This document shows, piece after piece, positions 1-6,354 of a DNA stretch of 13,943 nt. The position numbers were made by a program, and so were the translations under genes. The stretch is from Stramenopiles sp. TOSAG23-2. Taxonomy: Eukaryota; Sar. Location of the stretch: assembly GCA_900128395.1 (NCBI GenBank), contig LT649780.1, positions 1 through 13,943 on the forward strand. Reading direction: 5' to 3'. Each line of letters starts with the position of its first letter. Positions within the stretch are counted from its first letter, which is position 1. The notes under the pieces are model-generated. The model saw only the letters and a list, made by a program, of their open reading frames with translations. It searched no databases and was not told the origin of the DNA.

Positions 1-151
1 TTCCTATCATATTTATACTTAATATAGTCCTTTTCATATACTCAGTAGATTTGTAGTGTTTGATATATTTGATAGGCCAGATTAGGTATTTTTTGTACTT
101 GAGTGAAGAAATTTTTCTCAAAAAAAATTTTTCTTTTTGTTTGTTTGGCAA

Positions 152-787
152 ATGGCAAGTTTTTGCATTTTAATTTCATTAATTTGCACACTGCAAATAA
201 TAAATTTTTTGACGTATAGATCTATATTTCTGAGGTTTATATCAACTAAGAGGATAATAGCAACATTTGTCATTAACATGTATGATTATTTATTAGCATG
301 TTTCTTTTTATTTTGTTTATGGGGTAATATTTCGGTAGATATATGGATGGGAATGGACATCGATTTAAATACAACTGGTTATGAATTTCATAAAATTGTA
401 TATGATTCTGGAATTAAATATGACCCACTTTTTGTTGATAATTCACCATACATGAGATGGTCAGCATTTATTACGGCAATAGTTTACGCCCCATATTATG
501 TTATTGCATCCAAATGTTTATTTTATGGACAAGGACTTGGAAATCAAAATAGTTTTATACGTACGTATTCGTTTTATTATGCATATGGTATGTTTATAAA
601 TATGTCGATAGTATTGTATTTAGAGTTGACAGAATATTACAACAATACAACCTTAGCTCCTAGTTTAGGATTTTATTGGATTCCATGCGGTGCATATTGG
701 ATTGTTCCACTTTTAATAATTATTAGAATGAGAAAAGAAGATAAACAATATGGTACGATGAAGAATGAAACGGAGAAAGTGAAATAA
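152..787 (+). CDS. EXPERA-domain (TMEM97/EBP-like) multipass membrane protein
   Basis: A 211-residue hydrophobic protein. The start is the first ATG after an in-frame TGA at 104-106. About four membrane segments are visible, near residues 4-20, 47-66, 103-122 and 138-158, plus a last one at 176-192. From residue ~45 the order matches the EXPERA fold: an acidic helix end (VDIWMGMD, 62-69), DPLF near 91-94, a W in SPYMRW, a helix ending in a Pro (YAPYY), a segment led by FIRTYSFYYAYG, then YWIPCGAYWIVPLLIIIRM. Family members are ER or endosomal proteins, either sterol isomerases (EBP) or sterol/NPC1-linked TMEM97 (sigma-2 receptor). The Glu usually found in the third helix (ELLFQLP in TMEM97) appears to be Ala here, so sterol isomerase activity should not be assumed. 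The N-terminal ~40 residues are an extra hydrophobic extension. Assignment is by remembered pattern only. Confidence 0.66.
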   Translation: MASFCILISLICTLQIINFLTYRSIFLRFISTKRIIATFVINMYDYLLACFFLFCLWGNISVDIWMGMDIDLNTTGYEFHKIVYDSGIKYDPLFVDNSPYMRWSAFITAIVYAPYYVIASKCLFYGQGLGNQNSFIRTYSFYYAYGMFINMSIVLYLELTEYYNNTTLAPSLGFYWIPCGAYWIVPLLIIIRMRKEDKQYGTMKNETEKVK

Positions 788-825
788 AGTTGTAAAAATA
801 TTACGAATTTTAATAATAATCACAT

Positions 826-1065
826 ATGATGTACGTATTGGGAAAAAATTATTTACAGAACTATGCATATGATACCGTCTTTTTATTAATTTATATTTTT
901 ATTGAAACTCTATCGCAATGTTACAATTCATTGTCCATCTTTCAGTTTAGTGAGATAGATATTATTGTCTCAGTTATTGTATTGTCCATCTTTCAGTTTA
1001 GTGAGATAGATATTATTGTCTCAGTTATTGTAATCTTTCTGGAGAGTATAGGAATTATCATATGA
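826..1065 (+). CDS. Doubtful small hydrophobic ORF carrying a 17-residue duplication
   Basis: A 79-codon reading frame begins 38 bases after the preceding stop. It is hydrophobic and resembles no family I know. Its only notable feature is an exact tandem copy of 17 residues (LSIFQFSEIDIIVSVIV twice), caused by the 51-bp DNA repeat whose period is a multiple of three. It could equally be 3'-untranslated sequence of the EXPERA gene that happens to stay open in AT-rich DNA. No supporting domain or splice signal is visible. Confidence 0.15.
   Translation: MMYVLGKNYLQNYAYDTVFLLIYIFIETLSQCYNSLSIFQFSEIDIIVSVIVLSIFQFSEIDIIVSVIVIFLESIGIII
930..1032 (+). repeat. 51-bp tandem duplication, two perfect copies
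   Basis: The unit beginning TTGTCCATCTTTCAG runs 931-981 and is repeated without mismatch at 982-1032; the A before the first copy also matches. Perfect identity in such AT-rich spacer implies a very recent duplication, or an assembly duplication. Confidence 0.95.
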
Positions 1066-1393
1066 GTAAATTAAAAAATAAGTTAATGCATTAATTTAAA
1101 TAAAAAATATTTTAAATTTTAAATATTTTTTTAAAAATAATAAAATATTAATATATATTTAATTAAATAATATTATATTACAAAATTACAATGTAGCTCC
1201 AGCAGCTGTTGTATTATTGAAGCTAAGCGATGGATATAAAAAAATATTGCCAATACATATTGTTCCATAAGATAATACACAGTATAGTATCATATTTTAT
1301 TATACTAATGTGCTATTCAATATTTTTCACAAAAAATTGAAAGTCAATGCTAATGCCATAGCCAGCATGGCCAAACACAAAAAGATATATAAA

Positions 1394-1402
1394 TACCTGG
1401 TA
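1394..1402. promoter_or_regulatory. TACCTGGTA palindromic element, site 1
   Basis: A near-perfect palindrome (arms TACC/GGTA around a single central base), 211 bases before the ABM gene's ATG. It is one of five copies in this window, all intergenic. The function is unknown; a binding site is inferred from recurrence and symmetry only. Confidence 0.5.
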
Positions 1403-1612
1403 TAAATATATTGAATAATTTTATTATTTATTATCCAAATAGTATCGTGCTATATCTATTTATTGAAATATATTTTGTACATACTATAATTGAAGAACTA
1501 TATATAGAATCACACTTTATACAAAAATTAAAATTTTTAAGAAAAAGCTGATATCTTTTGTAATATAATTGGTATTTTTTGTTATATATTTTTTTTCTTT
1601 AATATAAAAGTG

Positions 1613-3439
1613 ATGAAAAGTAATAATAATAAATTATTGAAAACAGCAACAGAAAAACCAGCTGTTCCATTAACAACAGTGACTGGATTCATGAAAAATG
1701 TAAACAATATTACATCAGAAGATCAAGTAACAACCATACTGCATATGCGTTTGATGGATGCAAAACATCGTGTTGAATTTGAAAAATGGTTAGCTGGTAT
1801 ATTGAAAGCATCGCAAGAATGGAAAAAAAATGCGTGGTCAGGTAGAATTGTTTTACGTCCACCAAAAAAGGATGTTGATTATGTTGTATTGTTTCGTTTT
1901 AAAACTCATAAATTAATGGAAGGTTGGTTATGTAGCCCGGAACGACGTTTGTGGTTAAATAAACTTTCTAAATTAAACATTGTTGAGACGATTGATAAAG
2001 ATTTACAAGAAGGCAATGTTGTGTTTCTGCCACAAGGTATGGTAAATGCTGCTTGGTCATCTTTATCTGGGCAGGAAAACATTATATCGCCAACAATAAC
2101 AAAAACAATTAAACGTTCTCCGCCACCACCAAAATGGCGTTCTGCTATGATAGTTTGGGTATCGCTTCAAATGACAGTAATTCCATGGACACTTTTTGTA
2201 CATCCAACTTTACATGAATATTCTGGACTTCCACCATACATAAATCTATTAATTACATTAACAATAATTGTTGCAGTGGTAAAATGGTTATTGATCCCAA
2301 CTCTTGATCGTTTATGTAAATGCTTTCTTTTTGGTAAAACATTTCCTGCTATGGAACCTTGCCTTTCATGCCAAAAAGGATGCCCATGTTGCCGACCATC
2401 AAGTACAAAAACAAAAAATATTGATGTATATGCTGAAAAATTGGAAATATTAGAGCGACAACTACAAAATACAAGACGTATTAATGGTGTAGGAAGAAGA
2501 AGGCTTTTAGAACGTATTGAAACTATTGAAGCAGCTACGTTTATTGATAATCACGTTGGGCAGACAAAAGAAAAAGATACTGTCGATGAAGTCGCAATTG
2601 AAATTTTATCTCTCCCTGGTAAAGTAGTGATTAATGAAACAAATGCACTTTTATCAAAACAATATCAAAATGAAAAAAATGATATGATGATGGAAAGTGC
2701 AAATAGTACAGGTGATATTGCCATGACTGTTAGTATAGGTTACAATGTAAAACCAGAATGTGAAGTTCAATTTGAAGAATGGTTACATGAAATATCTAGA
2801 ACGGCTGCTACACGGGTGGAAGGGCATCAAGGTGCATTATTAATTAAAATTCCACCATCCACAAGAGGTAAAAATAACCATCAGACATTTTTTACACATG
2901 TCATTGTATTTCAATTTGATACAGATGAACATCTTCAAGAATGGGCAAAACATCCAGCAAGGCATGAACTAGTGGATAGACTTGGGCCACTGCTTGCTGA
3001 TAAATCATTAACAGAAGTACGGGTTGCTAGTTATGATAGTTTTTCTGATTTATTTAATGATAGTAATATTGAGGATGGGATTAATAATAATAATACTAGG
3101 AATAACAATATACGTCGTACACCTCAAAATTGGAAAATGGCGATTGTATTGATTTTTTCATTATTTTTAGTAATCACATACTTTAACGGGCCATACATCA
3201 TGCCACTATTGAACAAATGGAATGCTGGGACTGTTATTATTGTTATGGTAACAACGTTAGTAAATGTATTTGCCCTTGCATTTGTACTGCTTCCTATTTT
3301 AGTTCCAGCATGTCATATATGGATATTTGCACCATGGGTAGAATCAACAAATAGCTTCATAGCATTATGCCAACGTGGTTTTCCATGTTTTGATACTGTT
3401 GGAAAACGTATGGGTAATCCAGGTAATGATAAAAAATGA
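1613..3439 (+). CDS. Membrane protein with duplicated ABM (dimeric alpha-beta barrel) modules
   Basis: A 608-residue protein built from two copies of one module. Copy 1 has an ABM-like ferredoxin-fold domain at ~37-125 (HMRLMDAKHRVEFEKWLAGI, then VVLFRF and a W/PERR end), PPPPKWRSAM at 170-179, and two membrane helices at ~179-197 and 209-229. Copy 2 repeats this with ABM at ~368-470 (FEEWLHEIS, VIVFQFDT, WAKHPARHELVDRL), PQNWKMAI at 504-511, and two helices at ~509-527 and 538-566. A Cys-rich stretch follows the first helix pair (CLSCQKGCPCC, 250-260), and a related CQRGFPC (586-592) follows the second. A charged, probably helical linker lies at 271-308. Similar ABM-plus-membrane proteins are annotated as antibiotic biosynthesis monooxygenase, but no enzyme activity or substrate can be read here. 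The start is the first ATG; an upstream in-frame GTG was ignored. An Asn run lies at 491-499. Confidence 0.8.
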   Translation: MKSNNNKLLKTATEKPAVPLTTVTGFMKNVNNITSEDQVTTILHMRLMDAKHRVEFEKWLAGILKASQEWKKNAWSGRIVLRPPKKDVDYVVLFRFKTHKLMEGWLCSPERRLWLNKLSKLNIVETIDKDLQEGNVVFLPQGMVNAAWSSLSGQENIISPTITKTIKRSPPPPKWRSAMIVWVSLQMTVIPWTLFVHPTLHEYSGLPPYINLLITLTIIVAVVKWLLIPTLDRLCKCFLFGKTFPAMEPCLSCQKGCPCCRPSSTKTKNIDVYAEKLEILERQLQNTRRINGVGRRRLLERIETIEAATFIDNHVGQTKEKDTVDEVAIEILSLPGKVVINETNALLSKQYQNEKNDMMMESANSTGDIAMTVSIGYNVKPECEVQFEEWLHEISRTAATRVEGHQGALLIKIPPSTRGKNNHQTFFTHVIVFQFDTDEHLQEWAKHPARHELVDRLGPLLADKSLTEVRVASYDSFSDLFNDSNIEDGINNNNTRNNNIRRTPQNWKMAIVLIFSLFLVITYFNGPYIMPLLNKWNAGTVIIVMVTTLVNVFALAFVLLPILVPACHIWIFAPWVESTNSFIALCQRGFPCFDTVGKRMGNPGNDKK

Positions 3440-3565
3440 AAGGGAAAAAAAAAAAAGGAGAAGAGGAGAGAGGACCAGGAGGACAAAATTTAAAAGGGTG
3501 CGACAATGAATGGAATGCATATTGAACATCCATCATCCTTTATTGATATTTTCACACCAATAATA

Positions 3566-3598
3566 TTATATATATATAAGTATATATAAGTATATATG
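3566..3598. repeat. TATATATAAG microsatellite
   Basis: About two and a half copies of a 10-bp TATATATAAG-like unit in the spacer after the ABM gene. This is low-complexity sequence with no inferred role. Confidence 0.75.
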
Positions 3599-3771
3599 TT
3601 TTTTACATTTTTCCACGCGCGTTTTACACATATGTGACACACACACCTCTTCCAACACATTGAAACATTTTAATTTCAAACACAAAATGCGTGAACTATA
3701 CGACTAGGCTATTATTATACGACGTATTAATAGTAGCTCTAGTACAGTACGAGAGTAGTACAATAGTCGTC

Positions 3772-3780
3772 TACCTGGTA
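3772..3780. promoter_or_regulatory. TACCTGGTA palindromic element, site 2
   Basis: Identical to site 1; 263 bases before the SLC13 ATG, inside a GTA-rich tract. Its right flank (TTAGTAG) belongs to that microsatellite, so part of this match could be compositional. Confidence 0.45.
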
Positions 3781-4010
3781 TTAGTAGTAGTGGTTATTAT
3801 GATACTGGTGTAGTAGTAGTGATTATATTATGATAACGAGGCCACACTTTAACCTTTAACTTATTATTATTACCTTTATATTATTAATTGAATTATTAAT
3901 AATATCATTATTATTCCAGGCTCCTCGTAGTCGAGCTTGCCTCCTAGAGGAAAACACATCATATAGACACACACATAAATACATATATACATTATATAAA
4001 TATCATTAAA

Positions 4011-4046
4011 ATGCATTGGACTAGACTACGAACAACGGAAATATGA
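4011..4046 (+). promoter_or_regulatory. 11-codon upstream ORF overlapping the SLC13 start as ATGA
   Basis: An ATG at 4011 opens an 11-codon frame whose TGA (4044-4046) overlaps the main ATG (4043-4045) in the sequence ATGA. It has A-rich bases before its ATG, a context usually acceptable for initiation. Such an arrangement can lower translation of the main gene, or make it depend on leaky scanning or reinitiation. Whether the transcript starts upstream of 4011 is unknown. Confidence 0.45.
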
Positions 4047-5701
4047 AATCGGTAAACAACAATGATTTACAACTTTCATTGATTCAAGGGGATGCACTTG
4101 CTGAAAATAGCAGCACTGACATAATGGAGGAAGGCAGCTCTTCCTCATCATCTTCATCAAATGTTAATGAAGAAAAAACTCGCAGCAGTTCGTACATAGA
4201 CTCTTTAGCACCTGAATATCGTAATGTAGTAAGAAAAGGTAAATCGGTTTTACACACCATCTCTTTGAGTGTCGTTATTGTTGCATTTGTTGTAGCTCTT
4301 GTTATACCGTCAAAACCAGCCAAAGGTGGTCTGTGCCTTTTTATCATGGCGGTGATATGGGTCACGGAATTACTTCCATTACCAACAAGTTCTTTGTTGC
4401 CGATATTTCTATTTTCCTTCACAAACATCATGCATGCGAAGGCTATTTCAAAAGTTTTTTGGAATGCAAATTCTTTCCTATTTAGCACCGGTTTCCTAAT
4501 GGGCGGCGCTGTTCAACGTTGGGATTTGCACAAACGCTTAGCAGTTAATATTGTATTGACAACTGGAACTAATGTTGTAGTACTGCTATTTATGATAATG
4601 TTTGCTGCATGGGTTATGTCTATGTGGATAAATAATTCTGCTGCTATTTTATGTTTGCTTCCAGTAGTTAAACGATTTTTAAGTAGTATCCCGGTAAGAC
4701 ATGCTGCCTTTAAAAAGGGCACTTTACTTGCCATGGCATACGCTTCAAGTATTGGGGGAATGGCTACTATTGTCGGTTCTTTAACAAATGGGGTCGCCAT
4801 GGGGGTATTTGAAAACAACTTTGGAACTGAATTTGGATTCGGGGAATTTCTTGTAATAGCATTGCCGTTCTCCACAATTATGCTGATTGTTGCATGGTTG
4901 TTCACCTGCATTAGGCATATATGGTTCTCAAGCAGTGGTACCATCGAGGTTAATTTAGATGAATTCCGCAAAATGAGAAGGGAACTTGGTCCAATGAAAC
5001 GAGAAGAAAAAATAGTGTGCGTCTATCTATTTGTATTAATTTTAGTTTGGTGTTTCGCTAGGCCAATTAAAGCAGCGCTAGGTTTGCTATTCATTGAGAC
5101 TGCATCAATTGGTATGATTTTCACATTTCCATTGTTTTTCATACCTGCGACGACAAGAAAGTTAGAAAAGATTGAAGGAGAAGTTGTCATAGCCGAAAAT
5201 ATTCTTGATTGGAAATACGTGAAAACTGTATTTAGATGGGAAATTCTGTTGATCTTTGGTAGTGGGTATATGGTTGCAGCTGGTACAACGAAAAGCGGGT
5301 TCGTTGCTTGGGCAGCGCAACAAATTGGTGTAATGCCGGAGTTACAGTTGGTGGTAATCGTTGCCTTTTTAATATGTTTTATGACTGAAGTTATTTCGAA
5401 CATGGCATGTATTAATATATTCGCTCCACTTGTTATGCAAATTGCTGCGACTATGGGATACGATCCAATGAAATTTTTATTCATTTGTTCCATATCTGCA
5501 TCCTTTGCATTTATGCTACCGATGGCATGTGGACCAAATATGATTGTTTACGGGACTGGGAAAGATTTTTCCTTACGATTCATGATAAAAAATGGTTTGT
5601 ATTTAAATCTTATTGCAGTTTTCGTTGGTATTGTATATATGAATTACATTATGCCATCGCTTTTACCTACCGGGTACACATATGCACCAACAACTGTATA
5701 A
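4043..5701 (+). CDS. SLC13/DASS-family anion (dicarboxylate or sulfate) transporter
   Basis: A 552-residue multipass protein of typical DASS length, predicted to carry dicarboxylates, citrate or sulfate across a membrane, usually with sodium. The N-terminal ~68 residues are polar with an S8 run (32-39). Family landmarks in order are: WVTELLPLPTSSLLPI (106-121); FLFSTGFLMGGAVQRWDLHKRLA (145-167); the first hairpin motif MWINNSAAILCLLPV (194-208); SSIGGMATIVGSLTNG (235-250); ILLIFGSGYMVA (401-412); the second hairpin motif TEVISNMACINIFAPLV (448-464); MLPMACGPNMIVYGTG (491-506). The two SNT motifs that bind sodium and substrate in VcINDY read NNS (197-199) and SNM (452-454), so coupling or substrate may differ from the norm. 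No intron is needed. The next gene downstream is another transporter on the same strand. Confidence 0.9.
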   Translation: MKSVNNNDLQLSLIQGDALAENSSTDIMEEGSSSSSSSSNVNEEKTRSSSYIDSLAPEYRNVVRKGKSVLHTISLSVVIVAFVVALVIPSKPAKGGLCLFIMAVIWVTELLPLPTSSLLPIFLFSFTNIMHAKAISKVFWNANSFLFSTGFLMGGAVQRWDLHKRLAVNIVLTTGTNVVVLLFMIMFAAWVMSMWINNSAAILCLLPVVKRFLSSIPVRHAAFKKGTLLAMAYASSIGGMATIVGSLTNGVAMGVFENNFGTEFGFGEFLVIALPFSTIMLIVAWLFTCIRHIWFSSSGTIEVNLDEFRKMRRELGPMKREEKIVCVYLFVLILVWCFARPIKAALGLLFIETASIGMIFTFPLFFIPATTRKLEKIEGEVVIAENILDWKYVKTVFRWEILLIFGSGYMVAAGTTKSGFVAWAAQQIGVMPELQLVVIVAFLICFMTEVISNMACINIFAPLVMQIAATMGYDPMKFLFICSISASFAFMLPMACGPNMIVYGTGKDFSLRFMIKNGLYLNLIAVFVGIVYMNYIMPSLLPTGYTYAPTTV

Positions 5702-5765
5702 GAAAAAAAAAAATGTTTTACGGTGCACAATTTTTTAAATTTTCATGTGGAAAAGAATTTGATAC

Positions 5766-5800
5766 ATGCCAGTATGTGCGTATATGCCAGTATGTGTATG
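5766..5800. repeat. 18-bp imperfect tandem repeat
   Basis: Two adjacent copies of ATGCCAGTATGTGCGTAT, the second diverging after ATGCCAGTATGTG, in the 3' flank of the SLC13 gene. Confidence 0.8.
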
Positions 5801-6077
5801 TTACTTGGTAGTATACTAACCAGATTAAATTCCGTATTCGGGCAAAAAAGATATTCTTTTTACTGTATTCCTTATAGCAAGTTTTAGTTTCAGCCACAGT
5901 CAGCACGCTTTCAATGTATGTCAATAATATTATAATACCTATAACAAAAGATATTCTTAATGCTGTGATTATATAATTCATATATTTCAAGTTACTACGA
6001 GGAGTCGTATTACTATGCCTGTACAGGTACATGTAAATACTGGAATACTGGAATACCTCTGTACCGTACGCACGTAC

Positions 6078-6086
6078 TACCAGGTA
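6078..6086. promoter_or_regulatory. TACCAGGTA palindromic element, site 3
   Basis: 269 bases before the symporter ATG. It shares the longer core ACTACCAGGTAT with site 4 (read on the minus strand), which argues for more than chance 9-mer matching. Confidence 0.5.
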
Positions 6087-6126
6087 TAGCAACTATACAT
6101 GTAGTATTGTAAAAAAAAAGATATTA

Positions 6127-6227
6127 TATGATGTGGAGAGAGCTGGAGAGAGTAAAAGTAAAATCATATACATAAATATGATGTACAAAATAGACTGAAG
6201 GGAGTAAAAGTAAATTCATATAAATTA
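6127..6227. repeat. Diverged ~50-bp tandem duplication
   Basis: TATGATGT occurs at 6127 and 6177. GAGTAAAAGTAAAATCATATA at 6150-6170 recurs with one mismatch at 6202-6222. The period is therefore about 50-52 bases, similar in size to the perfect 51-bp duplication at 931-1032, although the sequences are unrelated. Confidence 0.8.
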
Positions 6228-6354
6228 AAATAAAACAATATTCCAGAAGAATACACTGTTTAAAACAGAAAAGAAAAGATCAAAAAAAAAAATATAGAAT
6301 ACATCATATTTTCGTTACACACATTTTCGTTATATAAATATCGAGCAAGCCATT

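Larger units (their letters stand above)
788..1609. other. AT-rich spacer between EXPERA and ABM genes
   Basis: About 0.8 kb of mostly A/T sequence. It contains the 51-bp tandem repeat, one TACCTGGTA site (1394-1402), and two small patches richer in G+C (about 1190-1230 and 1340-1400). Those patches are open on the minus strand as short hydrophobic frames, one of 35 codons at 1186-1293. No RNA gene or confident protein gene is recognised. Confidence 0.7.
3440..4042. other. Spacer and 5' leader upstream of the SLC13 gene
   Basis: The spacer opens with an A12 and purine-rich stretch just after the ABM stop. It continues with TATATAAG-type repeats (about 3566-3598), a CA-rich patch, and then a low-complexity GTA/TAG-rich tract (about 3715-3815) containing a TACCTGGTA site. 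A sequence resembling a 3' splice site (TTATTATTCCAG, ending 3920) lies ~120 bases before the ATG, so a 5'-UTR intron is possible; no donor was fixed. A short upstream reading frame ends at the gene start. Confidence 0.6.
5702..6354. other. Spacer between the two transporter genes
   Basis: A-rich tail after the SLC13 stop, then an 18-bp direct repeat (ATGCCAGTATGTG, 5766-5800), an eight-base repeat TACTGGAA around 6037-6055, a TACCAGGTA site, and a diverged ~50-bp tandem duplication (6127-6227). Two copies of ATTTTCGTTA lie at 6308-6317 and 6323-6332, followed by TATATAAAT about 20 bases before the symporter ATG. No protein or RNA gene was recognised. Confidence 0.6.

Noticed and set aside
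137-151. Longer N-terminus of the EXPERA gene from a TTG codon (and similar GTG/TTG extensions of the ABM, kinase and methyltransferase genes)
   Set aside because: Eukaryotic nuclear genes normally start at ATG, and an in-frame ATG lies shortly downstream in each case.
4084-5493. Three long minus-strand reading frames opposite the SLC13 gene
   Set aside because: They overlap a clear transporter gene, have no recognisable domains, and are expected shadows of its codons.
5485-5811. Plus-strand frame running off the end of the SLC13 gene
   Set aside because: It overlaps the last conserved helices of the transporter in another frame, and its composition is not protein-like.
5718-6092. 124-codon minus-strand frame in the transporter spacer
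   Set aside because: It runs through the direct repeats and TACCAGGTA site, with no domain or conserved pattern; more likely chance openness.
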